Shown: one piece after another, positions 1 to 8,696 of the stretch
Numbering within the stretch: position 1 is the stretch's first letter
Layout: every line of letters begins with the position of its first letter
Assembly (NCBI RefSeq): GCF_014131735.1
Contig: NZ_CP039121.1
Coordinates: 1,612,001 to 1,676,000, forward strand
Direction: 5' to 3'
Length of the DNA: 64,000 nucleotides
From: Lactiplantibacillus plantarum
GTDB lineage: Bacteria > Bacillota > Bacilli > Lactobacillales > Lactobacillaceae
Position numbers and translations under genes: made by a program
The notes under the pieces: generated by a model
Database searches by the model: none
Told to the model about the DNA's origin: nothing
Seen by the model: only the letters and a program-made list of their open reading frames with translations

Positions 1-2
1 CC

Positions 3-101
3 TTGCCGGATGCTATTAATCATCATGGCTTTGGCGATGTTGTTCTACGGGCTGGTCAGCCACGGACGTACGTGAACCGCTACCAATACGTGTCAAAATA
101 G
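3..101 (+). CDS. C-terminal end of an unidentified protein (partial)
   Basis: An open frame enters from the left edge and ends at TAG 99-101, giving 32 residues that end in VNRYQYVSK. The composition looks protein-like, and a hairpin terminator follows 40 bases later, as expected for the end of a gene. I do not recognise the family from so short a tail. The minus-strand frame covering 16-249 overlaps this stretch and the terminator, and is more likely a shadow. Confidence 0.45.
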   Translation: MPDAINHHGFGDVVLRAGQPRTYVNRYQYVSK

Positions 102-141
102 CAATCAATAGATGATGGAAATTATTTTCTTTACCACGATC

Positions 142-179
142 AAAAAGCAGTGCTTGCCATAGGGGCACACTGCTTTTTT
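142..179. terminator. Bidirectional rho-independent terminator
   Basis: AAAAAGCAGTG pairs with CACTGCTTTTTT around a 15-base loop. A-tracts on the left and T-tracts on the right make it usable from both sides. It lies between the partial gene on the plus strand and the 3' end of the minus-strand mevalonate operon. Confidence 0.8.
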
Positions 180-257
180 GGTGTACTTGGTTATAACAAA
201 AACGCGTCATCACAAGTATAGAATGACATTCCGTAGTTTGTGATGACACGCTTTGTT

Positions 258-1304
258 TTAATCTTTAATCGATTGCTTGTAGTTAACAAGTTCAGGTGAT
301 AACAGAATCTTGTCCTGAATACGGCTACTTTTGAATTGATCAACACGCGTTACGCCGACGAGTGCAAATAGGCGTTTTAATTGCGACTGCCAATCCGTCA
401 GCATCGCAATGACTTCGTCGTCCGTATGATGGAGTAAAGCGTGTAGCACGGTGCCAGCCATGCCGACCGCGTCAGCGCCTAACATCAACGCTTTTAAGAT
501 GTCGAGTGGCTGTCGAACGCCACCAGCAGCTAAGACCGTGAGATCATCCGGTCGGTTCTGAACGCCTAGCAAGGACTCAACCGTGGTGAGGCCAAAGTCG
601 TGAAGGTAGGCCATATCGCGGTTAGCACGTCGGCGATTCTCAATGTCGACAAAGTTAGTCCCACCGTGACCGCCTAAATCTAGGTAGCGTACGCCGGCAG
701 CGTAGAGCTGTTGCATCGTGGGGCGGGAAATACCAAAGCCCACTTCTTTGACGATCACTGGTACCGTTAAGGCTTGGACTAAGTCCGAAATGTTAGTTAG
801 CCAATGAAAGTCACGATCGCCTTCTGGCATGACGATTTCTTGAACGACATTGAGATGGAGCTCGAGCGCATCGGCCTGGAGCATTGCAATCGCTGTTTGG
901 GCCGCAGATAACGGGTGGCCGGCACCAAGATTGCCAAAGATCAGCCCGTTCGGATTGTGGTCACGCATCGTGGCAAAAGTGGGGGCTACTTGGGGATCTT
1001 TGATGGCGACACTTTGAGAGCCGGTCGCAATCGGTAAGCCACAAGCTGCAGCGATGCGGCCTAAACGAGCGTTGATTTCGCCCGTTCGCTGTGAGCCCCC
1101 AGTCATCGCTTCAATGTAGAGGGGGCTGTCCCAATGCCACTGGCCAACGGTGGTGGCTAAATCGACGTCGGCCACGGCAGTTTCCGGCAACGCGTCGTGG
1201 CGAATCCGGACCTGGTCAAAGGCATTGGCTTGTTCGCCATGAAAATACTTTTCAGCTAACGAAACATGTTCATCTTTCCGATGAGATTGTTGACTTTGTG
1301 GCAC
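258..1304 (-). CDS. fni: Type 2 isopentenyl-diphosphate delta-isomerase
   Basis: FMN- and NADPH-dependent enzyme that interconverts isopentenyl and dimethylallyl diphosphate, the last step before prenyl chain synthesis. Type 2 signatures are visible: [11 protein letters not shown] near the N-terminus, [31 protein letters not shown], and a C-terminal TIM-barrel phosphate loop [24 protein letters not shown] chose a GTG start at 1304 because GGAGG lies 7 bases upstream. An ATG at 1367 would add 21 residues with no clear ribosome site. The resulting 348 residues is the usual family length. It is the last gene of the mvaK1-mvaD-mvaK2-fni operon and is followed by a hairpin terminator. Confidence 0.95.
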
Positions 1305-1375
1305 GGTGCCACCTCCAATTAATTTAGAATCTGAAAACGAGTCCGGCAAGGCTGCCAGGCTCGTCAATAAACTGC

Positions 1376-2467
1376 TTAAGAATTTGGTAAAACGGTATCC
1401 TGAACCGTATGCACGTTTAAGTTAAGTTGTTCGATACCATCGTGAGCCCACGCAGTTAATAATGGTCGTGGGTCGATGGTTTGATCAATCAAAACGATCC
1501 CACAGTCACCACCACCAGCGCCCGAAGTCTTTGCGGCCGCGCCAGCACTTTCGGCGAGTTGAATCATACGCTGCAGCAGGGGTGTTTCAATCGTCACGTG
1601 ACTGAAATCGCCCAATTTCTGAAGTAGTTGACGATTCGTTCGCAACTCGGTTTGAATCACGTGCAAGTCACTGTGATGAAAACCAGTGATCATACGTTTT
1701 AGACAAGCTTTGCTGGCTTTTAGAAAGGTCTGGTATTCGCTGCGTTGCTTCGCCTTGACTAAAGCCACTTTATCGACTAAGTGTGATGTGGAGGCCGGTG
1801 AACCCGTCCAACCAATCATCAAACGTAAGGCTGCTGGAGGGGTCAGTAACTCGATTTTTAGGTCGGGCCACGGCATTGTCAACAAATCACTTAAGCTTGA
1901 CTGAGCTTGTTGTAGGTGTAACCATTGCCGATCGAATGAATGGTAGGCGATCCAGCCACCATAGACGCTGGCAGCAATGTCACCAAGCGAACCATTGCCT
2001 TGCACGGATAGATGGGCAATCGCGGCTAATTTGAACAGTTTATTTTTATCCATCGGTAAATGGTAAAACTGACATAGTGCTTTGACGGTTGCCACGGTCA
2101 CTGCTGCTGAAGAGCCGAGACCGTATTTTTTACCATCAGCACTATCGAGTTCGCTATTGATACCGAGATGATAAACACCAAGTTCACGCCCTAATTCATG
2201 GGCATAACTTTCAGTGAGATTGATCGCTGCTAAAATATAATGGAAGGGATTGTCACGATTATCAAAAACCATCGCGTCTCCCTGACGTCGCCAGACGATT
2301 GAGTTTTCTTGATACTGCTCAGAAACGATGCTCCCAATCGTTTCGCTAGGTGAAATCGTTGCCGTTACAAATTGATCTAGTGCAACAATAATTGCTGGAT
2401 AACCACTTTCCACTACGGCGTATTCACCGGCAATGTAGAGTTTTCCAGGGGCTTTCACCGTTATCAT
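1376..2467 (-). CDS. mvaK2: Phosphomevalonate kinase
   Basis: GHMP-family kinase that phosphorylates mevalonate 5-phosphate with ATP to give mevalonate 5-diphosphate. The three GHMP motifs are present: [15 protein letters not shown] at the N-terminus, the ATP loop [12 protein letters not shown] in the first third, and [10 protein letters not shown] near the C-terminus. The start was set at the ATG ending at 2467, with AAAGGA 9 bases upstream; an earlier in-frame ATG at 2491 overlaps that site. The product is about 363 residues. It sits 50 bases after mvaD and 71 before the chosen fni start, all on the minus strand. Confidence 0.95.
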   Translation of the reverse strand: MITVKAPGKLYIAGEYAVVESGYPAIIVALDQFVTATISPSETIGSIVSEQYQENSIVWRRQGDAMVFDNRDNPFHYILAAINLTESYAHELGRELGVYHLGINSELDSADGKKYGLGSSAAVTVATVKALCQFYHLPMDKNKLFKLAAIAHLSVQGNGSLGDIAASVYGGWIAYHSFDRQWLHLQQAQSSLSDLLTMPWPDLKIELLTPPAALRLMIGWTGSPASTSHLVDKVALVKAKQRSEYQTFLKASKACLKRMITGFHHSDLHVIQTELRTNRQLLQKLGDFSHVTIETPLLQRMIQLAESAGAAAKTSGAGGGDCGIVLIDQTIDPRPLLTAWAHDGIEQLNLNVHTVQDTVLPNS

Positions 2468-2517
2468 GCCATCATATCCTTTCATGACCATCGCTGATCA
2501 TTTTAAATTAAACTGAA

Positions 2518-3495
2518 TTATTTTTCCGTTATCGTGATACCTGGACCTGGTTTAGCGACGATTAATTGATCAGCGTCAAAATGTTGTTGTAACCCGGTCA
2601 TAATGGTGTCGGTATCTTGACCCGCACAAATGATTTTGACGTTTGGGCCAGCGTCCAAAGTATAATAACAGTTTATCCCGTGTGAACGCAAGTCGTTGAC
2701 TGCTTGAATAGCCGTCAGTGTATCCGCGGTGAAGTAGTTAAAGGCGGGTTCAGCGCTCAAATTAAGCGCGTGCATTCGCATTGCGTTCGTTTCAGCAATT
2801 TGGCCAACAGTAGTGAGATCACGATCGGCAATGGCTTGGCGCATTCGCTTCAAGTCCGTCTCAGCCGTGGTGATCCAAGCTGGATAGTAGGGGGATGTCG
2901 CGACGACCCGTGCCATGCCGTCCGTTGAGCTGATTGGCTTTTTGGTGGCCTTCAAAACAACGGCGATCATTTGAATGTCCCAATCGACCGGGTCTTGTAA
3001 GACTTCCGCGTAAGAACTCTGATCATCATGGCCGGCATGCCATTCGACAAAACCGCCAAAAATTGAGCGGGTCGCAGAACCTGAGCCACGGCGTGCTAGT
3101 CGTGATAGATCAGCCGCATCTAGTTGTAAGCCAGCCGCACGACTAGCAGCCCCTGCTAAGGCCGCGAATCCGGAGGCGGAAGAGGCTAAGCCAGCTGAGG
3201 TCGGCACATGATTTTCAGTTTTGACCGTTGCATAGTTGGTTTGACCACTGCGCTGGCGAATAAGGTCGAGGAACTGGCTGATTCGTGCTGATTTGCCCGT
3301 GGGTAAGTGTTGATGGTTAAAGTAAATTTGGTCAGTATCGAGATGCTCATCGAAGGTCACACTGGTCTGGGTATAGAAGTGATCAAGGGTCAGCGAAATA
3401 CTCCCATTTTGTGGTAGCATCAGCGCCGCATCTTTTTTTCCCCAATATTTAACTAACGCAATGTTAGTATGGGCCTTTGCCGTAACGGTTTTCAC
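2518..3495 (-). CDS. mvaD: Diphosphomevalonate decarboxylase
   Basis: ATP-dependent decarboxylase that makes isopentenyl diphosphate from mevalonate diphosphate. Family motifs are NIALVKYWGKKD near the N-terminus, the phosphate loop SAGLASSASGFAALA, a GSATRSIFGGF segment, and DAGPNVKI near the C-terminus. The start is a GTG at 3495 with GGAGG 10 bases upstream. The longer frame beginning at 3564 would overlap the end of mvaK1 and has no ribosome site. The 325-residue length is typical. It is the second gene of the minus-strand mevalonate operon, 25 bases after mvaK1. Confidence 0.95.
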   Translation of the reverse strand: MKTVTAKAHTNIALVKYWGKKDAALMLPQNGSISLTLDHFYTQTSVTFDEHLDTDQIYFNHQHLPTGKSARISQFLDLIRQRSGQTNYATVKTENHVPTSAGLASSASGFAALAGAASRAAGLQLDAADLSRLARRGSGSATRSIFGGFVEWHAGHDDQSSYAEVLQDPVDWDIQMIAVVLKATKKPISSTDGMARVVATSPYYPAWITTAETDLKRMRQAIADRDLTTVGQIAETNAMRMHALNLSAEPAFNYFTADTLTAIQAVNDLRSHGINCYYTLDAGPNVKIICAGQDTDTIMTGLQQHFDADQLIVAKPGPGITITEK

Positions 3496-3520
3496 TATGT
3501 CTTTTCCTCCAAAATTAAAA

Positions 3521-4459
3521 TTAGTCATCGCACAAAAGTGGTTCGACCCAAGTCGCAGTCGCACCGGCTGCGGCCAATTTTTGTGATAATTGGTTGGCGA
3601 TGCTGGCTTCCGGAGCGAGCGCGATCAAGCAACCGCCCTGACCACTACCGGTTAATTTGGCAGCGAGTGCACCATTTTGGCGAGCCACTGCGAGTAGTTG
3701 TTCAAGGGCAGGATGACTGACACCCATGGAACGTAAGTCATCTTGCGCACCATTCAGGGCTGTTGCCAGGGCCCCCATGTCACCATCTTCAAGCGCGGTT
3801 CGGGTCTGACGAGTCAATCGGCCCAAGTCATCAATGCGTGCTTGAATCGTCGCGCCCTCAACCATTAGTAAGTTGCGAACGGTCGCCACTGCAACTTTGG
3901 TCTGACTTTTAATACCCGTGTCCGCGATGACTAAATAGCCGGGAAGCTTTACCGGAATCGGAAAGTTCTCACGACCCTTGACAAACCAGACGGGACTTTT
4001 GGCACTGGCCGTCGCAACGTCTAGGCCGCTGGGTTGACCATGCGTGTAACTTTCCGCCACATTGGCAGTGGCCAATAATTCTTGGTGGGAGAGTGGTCGG
4101 TCGAAGAAATCATAAAAAGCCCGCGTTACGGCCACGGCCGCTGCGGCTGAGGACCCCATTCCGCGTTCAGAGGGAATATCGCTCGTGATGTGAATATCGA
4201 AGCCCTGCTCGGGGGCATCAAAACGTGCAAGCAAGGTTCTAATGAGCGTCTGAATACCGCCTAAGTTGGCAGACATCATCTTAAAGTCGCCGTTGAAGTA
4301 ACGGCTTTTGACCGTCTGCGCTGCATCACGGCGGTGAATAATGGCCTGCATTTGGATGGTCGAAATCGGTAAGGCAATGGCGGGTTGTCCGTAAACCACA
4401 CCATGCTCGCCAATTAAAATAATTTTGGCATGACTAGTACCGGTAGCTAGATCTTTCAA
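3521..4459 (-). CDS. mvaK1: Mevalonate kinase
   Basis: Phosphorylates mevalonate to mevalonate 5-phosphate with ATP and is the first dedicated kinase of the pathway. GHMP motifs: AKIILIGEHGVVYG near residue 10, ERGMGSSAAAAVAV in the middle, and KLTGSGQGGCLIAL toward the C-terminus. The start codon is TTG at 4459, with an AAAGG site about 11 bases upstream; no better in-frame start is visible. It is the promoter-proximal gene of mvaK1-mvaD-mvaK2-fni. The upstream HMG-CoA synthase and reductase genes are not in this window. The product is 312 residues, the normal size. Confidence 0.95.
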   Translation of the reverse strand: MKDLATGTSHAKIILIGEHGVVYGQPAIALPISTIQMQAIIHRRDAAQTVKSRYFNGDFKMMSANLGGIQTLIRTLLARFDAPEQGFDIHITSDIPSERGMGSSAAAAVAVTRAFYDFFDRPLSHQELLATANVAESYTHGQPSGLDVATASAKSPVWFVKGRENFPIPVKLPGYLVIADTGIKSQTKVAVATVRNLLMVEGATIQARIDDLGRLTRQTRTALEDGDMGALATALNGAQDDLRSMGVSHPALEQLLAVARQNGALAAKLTGSGQGGCLIALAPEASIANQLSQKLAAAGATATWVEPLLCDD

Positions 4460-4500
4460 TCGTGTCGCTGCCTTTCTGTAAGTAGATTAATAATAGCTTC

Positions 4501-4529
4501 ATAATACCTTATTAGCACTTCTTTTGCCA
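4501..4529 (-). promoter_or_regulatory. Probable promoter of the mevalonate operon
   Basis: On the minus strand, TGGCAA (4524-4529) and TATTAT (4501-4506) are separated by 17 bases, about 40 bases upstream of the mvaK1 start. The -10 is good and the -35 is weak. Confidence 0.45.
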
Positions 4530-4946
4530 TGCTAACCCCGGCGAACGCGCTGAATTCAGTTGAAATGTAAGTTAAACTGGTTTGGAAAGTAACAATTTAA
4601 TTAAATTAAATCATTCACGTGAGGGGCGTATGGACAGACTGGTTATCAACGGCAGACGAAGATCGATTACTATGTTAAAATTAGTAAATGATTAGAAATC
4701 AGTCCGATAATGATGAAAAAGAAGTTGAGCTGCTTGTGACGGACTACGTGGCCCAGAATTCACTAATTAGGAAAGTAAATTTTGGGTAGCAGTGCCGGCT
4801 ATTCAAGCGCGCGTACTCAGCTGACTGTGTTATGGCAGATGTACGCCGAGACACTTTCATGAACTTTATCGTTGCTCAATCATACTCTTGACCAGTCTCT
4901 GCCCGTTGTCCTCAGACTGACGAATTTGGCTTAAGAGTTGGTCGGG
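4530..4946. other. Intergenic region with possible decayed coding remnants
   Basis: No convincing gene is present. Two short plus-strand frames look weakly protein-like: a GTG frame 4619-4678 encoding WTDWLSTADEDRLLC at its end, and an ATG frame 4688-4789 of 33 codons rich in Asp/Glu. Neither has a ribosome binding site. They could be pieces of a dead gene or chance. Confidence 0.25.
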
Positions 4947-4976
4947 CTGAGTTCCCTACGCCGAATATGCTATAAT
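4947..4976 (+). promoter_or_regulatory. Strong extended -10 promoter upstream of dinG
   Basis: A perfect TATAAT (4971-4976) is preceded by TG at 4968-4969, forming an extended -10. A weak -35 CTGAGT lies 18 bases upstream. Transcription would begin near 4983, more than 300 bases before the dinG start codon. Confidence 0.6.
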
Positions 4977-4982
4977 TTACAA

Positions 4983-5200
4983 TGATCGACGTGACGTATG
5001 TGTGACGATCGGTGTGGAGGATGAGCCAAGCGGCTTGCGTCATCAGGACGACTTGTGTCACTGGCACAGTTTAGTAGGTTGAACTCAGCTAAGTTGGGCT
5101 GACCGACGAACCGTTAAAGTTAGTGGTCGAGACCAAGTGTAGCGCTACTTGGACCAGCCTTCAGTCTGATTACAAACACATCGCACGTGATATGCCATAA
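4983..5200 (+). ncRNA. Candidate structured RNA or long leader before dinG
   Basis: The transcript from the 4971 promoter would run about 320 bases before dinG. By eye, segments near 4993-5017 (GTAT, GTG, CGAT, GTGT) can pair in order with ACAC, ATCG, CAC and ATAT near 5176-5193, closing a roughly 200-base domain. Internal hairpins include TCAGC/GCTGA and CCAAGT/ACTTGG around a TAGCGCTA core near 5147. The size recalls 6S-like RNAs, but I cannot match a known family. There is no terminator, so it may simply be a dinG leader. Confidence 0.3.
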
Positions 5201-5303
5201 AGATCGATTAGTTGGTCGAACATCAGCGTTAGTGTTGATGACGGATTCAAGCGGTAACCAATCTAATGAACATCTTTACAATCCATAACTTGGGGAAATG
5301 ACC

Positions 5304-8108
5304 ATGAAACCAAACACAACTTATGCGGTAGTTGATATTGAAACTACTGGAACTAGTGTGAAGGACGGCGACCGGATTATTCAAATCGGTTGCGCGTTTG
5401 TTAAGAATAATAAAATAATTAATACATTTGCCACGGACGTTAATCCGTTAACAACGGTTCCGGCCGTTATCGAGAATTTAACGGGGATCAGCAATGCACG
5501 GGTGCGCAAAGCACCACCCTTTGATGATCTGGCTGGTACGGTATACAGCTTATTACAAGGGACTGTTTTTGTCGCCCACAACGTGAACTTTGACCTGCCA
5601 TTTATCAATTCAGAATTGCAGCGTGTCGGTTATCCAGAACTACCAATTCAGGCCGTTGACACTGTGTCTCTTAGCCAAATTCTGTTACCGACTGCTTCGA
5701 GTTTTCGGTTGCGGGACTTGAGTCACTTGCTTGCGATTGACCATAATCATCCGCATTCTGCGGATAGTGATGCAATTGCTACGGCCCACTTGTTTATCAC
5801 GTTACAACAGCGGCTCGCACACTTACCATTGATCACGTTACAACAAATGGTGCAATTAGCACCGGAGTTACCACGTGAAACGGCTGACTTGTTTGCATAC
5901 GCCTTTCAACAGGGCAAACAACATCCACAGCAGTTACCAACTGACTTAGTGATCAAAAACGGGCTCGCTCTGCGTAAACAGCGATTGCCACAGCAAGCCG
6001 CGGGTCGTAAAGCGGCACGCTATCCGTTGACAAAAGCACAAAAGCAGCATATCTTTGGTGATCGCTTGACTTATCGGCCACAACAGGCCCGGATGATGAA
6101 CCAGATTTATCGGCACTACTCAAAACAGTCTGCTGAACAAGTACCATTGTTGATTGAAGCACCGACCGGAACGGGTAAAACACTCGGGTATTTGCTGCCA
6201 CTTGCCTACTTGGCACAGGATGGTCAACAGGTGGTCGTTAGCACGGCGACGACGGTCTTACAGACGCAGTTACGTGATCAGGGCGTGGCGTTGTTGAATC
6301 AGTTGTTGCCTAATCCTGTGACGGCGGTTGTGATTAAGGGTAATCAGCATTACGTTGATTTAAACCGGTTTGCCCGTGGCTTGGCGTTGCATGAACATTC
6401 GAAGCAAACGCAATTATTGAAGTTGCGCGTGCTAGTGTGGTTGACGATGACAACGACTGGTGATCTGGATGAATTGCACTTGAGCACGTATCAAGCGCCA
6501 TACTTTAGCGAAATCGCCCATCATGGCGTGGCCTCGTTGAAAGCTGATGACCCGTTTTTTAAAGAAGATTTCTTACGCTTTCGGGATCAATTGACCGCGC
6601 AAGCGACTTTTATCATTACCAATCATGCCTACCTGATGCGCCACGTGGCCCAACTGGGTAGCCGTCAAGAGCGGCCACTGCTGGTTCTTGATGAGGCCCA
6701 GCATCTGGCAGATGGCGTCGTTCGTGACTCACGGCAGACGTTTGATTTCAATGGCTACATGGCGACCTGCCACAGCTTGATCAGTCGCATTGACACGGAA
6801 CATAGTCTAAATTTACGGGCACTGTTCGCGGAACAACCACAGGCCGATTATCGTCTGAAATTATTAGATAATTCATTGAATGATACTGACCTACACCTGC
6901 AACAACTGCAGGCGGCGCTAGCCAGAACGTTTGTACCAGCACAAAAGGGCGGCAATCAGCCTGCTGAATTAGGAATCACCACGGATCAGTTGACTGATTT
7001 CTTTGCGGCCCACAATCCGCTGATCAAACAATTACAAACGGCCATTGAAAACTGTTTTTTACAGTTTCAACAATTAAATGAGCAGTATCAACATGATCAA
7101 TCGCAAATCTTGCCTAGTGAACAACACGTCCTCGACGACTTTGACAATCGTCTTCAACATCTTCGTCAGGGCTATGAGTTATTACAAACGTGGTTAGTGC
7201 CAGCTTCGCGGGAACAACGGGTCTTCTGGGTGAGCCTTAATCAATGGCATGATCGCGGCAGTCTCACGCTCGCGGGTAGCTTGATCGATACGCAAGGGTA
7301 TTTTAAGACGCAACTATATCCTTACTTCAGTGCGCCACTATTAACTGGTGCCACGCTATTTGCCACTGGGAAATCTCAGTACGTTTATTCGCAATTGGAT
7401 ATTGACCAAGCAACGGCTAAGCATCACCGATTATCAACACCGTTTGATTTAGAACACCAGGCACGGCTATTCGTCGCTACGGATGCTACTGCGGCGGAAG
7501 CACCCAGTGGCAAGCAGCGCGTGGCATACTTGACGCATGCGATTCACGACATCGTGATGGCAGCGCCTAAGCAAACGTTGGTCTTGTTCAATTCACTGAA
7601 TATGATTGAAGCAGTCTTTTACAGTTTGCATCAAACGGATCTACCTGGTGATCGCGAAATTTTGGCTCAAGGCGTCAATGGTAGTCGTGAAAAGCTGCTT
7701 CGGCGCTTTATGCAGGGGGACGATGCCATTCTCCTGGGTGCCGGTAGTTTCTGGGAGGGGATCGACTTGCCACAAGAACAGTTGGAATTGTTGATCGTCA
7801 CGCAATTACCGTTTGAATCGCCCGACCAGACGACAACCAAGGCCCGTTATCAACAACTAAGGCAAGCACAACTCAATCCGTTCTATAACGAAGCGTTACC
7901 GAAAGCGGCATTGAAGTTACGTCAGGGAATCGGCCGGTTGATTCGGACGGATGAAGACCGAGGGGCAGCGGTGATTCTCGATGACCGTTTGATGACGAAA
8001 CGATACGGGCAGACGATTCTTAAAGCTTTACCGAAAACGTTGCCGCCCGCAACCGGTTCATTGACGATGATTACGCAGGAACTTCAAAGTTTTTTCAAAA
8101 CTAAGTAA
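5304..8108 (+). CDS. dinG: DinG-family helicase with N-terminal DnaQ-like 3'-5' exonuclease
   Basis: Two-part DNA repair protein. Residues about 1-170 are a DEDD exonuclease (VVDIETTGTS, FVAHNVNFDLPF, HSADSDAIAT). The rest is an XPD/DinG-type superfamily 2 helicase with Walker A EAPTGTGKT near residue 285, a DEAQ box (VLDEAQHL) near 460, and motif VI QGIGRLIRT near the end. No cysteine cluster lies between Walker A and the DEAQ box, so an Fe-S cluster like that of E. coli DinG is not expected, as in other Gram-positive homologues. I chose the ATG at 5304, with GGGG 8 bases upstream; the ATG at 5298 is too close to that site. The product is about 934 residues, the usual size. Confidence 0.92.
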   Translation: MKPNTTYAVVDIETTGTSVKDGDRIIQIGCAFVKNNKIINTFATDVNPLTTVPAVIENLTGISNARVRKAPPFDDLAGTVYSLLQGTVFVAHNVNFDLPFINSELQRVGYPELPIQAVDTVSLSQILLPTASSFRLRDLSHLLAIDHNHPHSADSDAIATAHLFITLQQRLAHLPLITLQQMVQLAPELPRETADLFAYAFQQGKQHPQQLPTDLVIKNGLALRKQRLPQQAAGRKAARYPLTKAQKQHIFGDRLTYRPQQARMMNQIYRHYSKQSAEQVPLLIEAPTGTGKTLGYLLPLAYLAQDGQQVVVSTATTVLQTQLRDQGVALLNQLLPNPVTAVVIKGNQHYVDLNRFARGLALHEHSKQTQLLKLRVLVWLTMTTTGDLDELHLSTYQAPYFSEIAHHGVASLKADDPFFKEDFLRFRDQLTAQATFIITNHAYLMRHVAQLGSRQERPLLVLDEAQHLADGVVRDSRQTFDFNGYMATCHSLISRIDTEHSLNLRALFAEQPQADYRLKLLDNSLNDTDLHLQQLQAALARTFVPAQKGGNQPAELGITTDQLTDFFAAHNPLIKQLQTAIENCFLQFQQLNEQYQHDQSQILPSEQHVLDDFDNRLQHLRQGYELLQTWLVPASREQRVFWVSLNQWHDRGSLTLAGSLIDTQGYFKTQLYPYFSAPLLTGATLFATGKSQYVYSQLDIDQATAKHHRLSTPFDLEHQARLFVATDATAAEAPSGKQRVAYLTHAIHDIVMAAPKQTLVLFNSLNMIEAVFYSLHQTDLPGDREILAQGVNGSREKLLRRFMQGDDAILLGAGSFWEGIDLPQEQLELLIVTQLPFESPDQTTTKARYQQLRQAQLNPFYNEALPKAALKLRQGIGRLIRTDEDRGAAVILDDRLMTKRYGQTILKALPKTLPPATGSLTMITQELQSFFKTK

Positions 8109-8134
8109 GAAACCATTCCGCAATCAGTTAAATT

Positions 8135-8143
8135 TGCTATAAT
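8135..8143 (+). promoter_or_regulatory. Extended -10 promoter of tseB-aspB-asnS
   Basis: TGC followed by TATAAT (8138-8143), 30 bases upstream of the tseB start and just after dinG ends. No good -35 box is visible. Confidence 0.5.
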
Positions 8144-8173
8144 TAATTTATCTGTTTTTGAAAGGAAGAGCAT

Positions 8174-8674
8174 ATGCGAGTTCAACGTAGAAGGCGCCCT
8201 GAGCGACTCATTATGATTATTCTGGTCGTCATTTTAGCTATTATCGTGGCGGTCTATGGCACGTTATGGGCCGCACAACGGCCAATGCACCAAGCCCAGA
8301 AGACGGCGTATAGTCTGGCCGTCAGCAAGGGCAAGCTAAAGACCACGACGGCCTTTTCACAGTACAATGGCACCAGTAGTTATTACGTCGTTACGGGAAC
8401 GTCGAGTAAAAATGTTCCGGTATACGCGTTAATTAACGCGAATAAACATCATAAAACGACCGTTATCAAACAGTCCGCTGGGATTTCACGTACGAAAGCC
8501 TTGAAAAAGGTCTGGTCTAAACGCAATCCTAGCAAGGTTATCAAAGCGACGCTTGGGAAGTATGATGGGACGGTCGTGTGGGAAATTACGTACTTGAACC
8601 AGAAAAAGAATTTATGTTATGAAATTTTGCAGTATTCTAATGGAAACCAGCTGAAATCAATTATTAACATTTAA
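8174..8674 (+). CDS. tseB: TseB/YpmB-like membrane-anchored protein (DUF5590)
   Basis: The 166-residue protein has a basic N-terminus, one membrane segment at about residues 13-33, and an extracytoplasmic domain of about 130 residues with the alternating beta pattern of PepSY-like DUF5590 proteins. In Bacillus subtilis the homologue YpmB (TseB) modulates cell elongation through a penicillin-binding protein; that role is inferred here from family and position. Synteny supports the call: ypmB sits directly before aspB and asnS in B. subtilis as well. The ribosome site GAAAGGAAG lies 5 bases before the ATG. Confidence 0.75.
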   Translation: MRVQRRRRPERLIMIILVVILAIIVAVYGTLWAAQRPMHQAQKTAYSLAVSKGKLKTTTAFSQYNGTSSYYVVTGTSSKNVPVYALINANKHHKTTVIKQSAGISRTKALKKVWSKRNPSKVIKATLGKYDGTVVWEITYLNQKKNLCYEILQYSNGNQLKSIINI

Positions 8675-8696
8675 GGTTAAAGGAGTGCGGATGTAC

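Noticed and set aside
16..249. 77-codon minus-strand frame at the left edge
   Set aside because: It overlaps a clear terminator and the 3' end of a plus-strand frame, and has no ribosome site.
4983..5200. Firm identification as 6S RNA
   Set aside because: Size and a closing stem are suggestive, but I cannot confirm the central bubble or the usual genomic neighbours.
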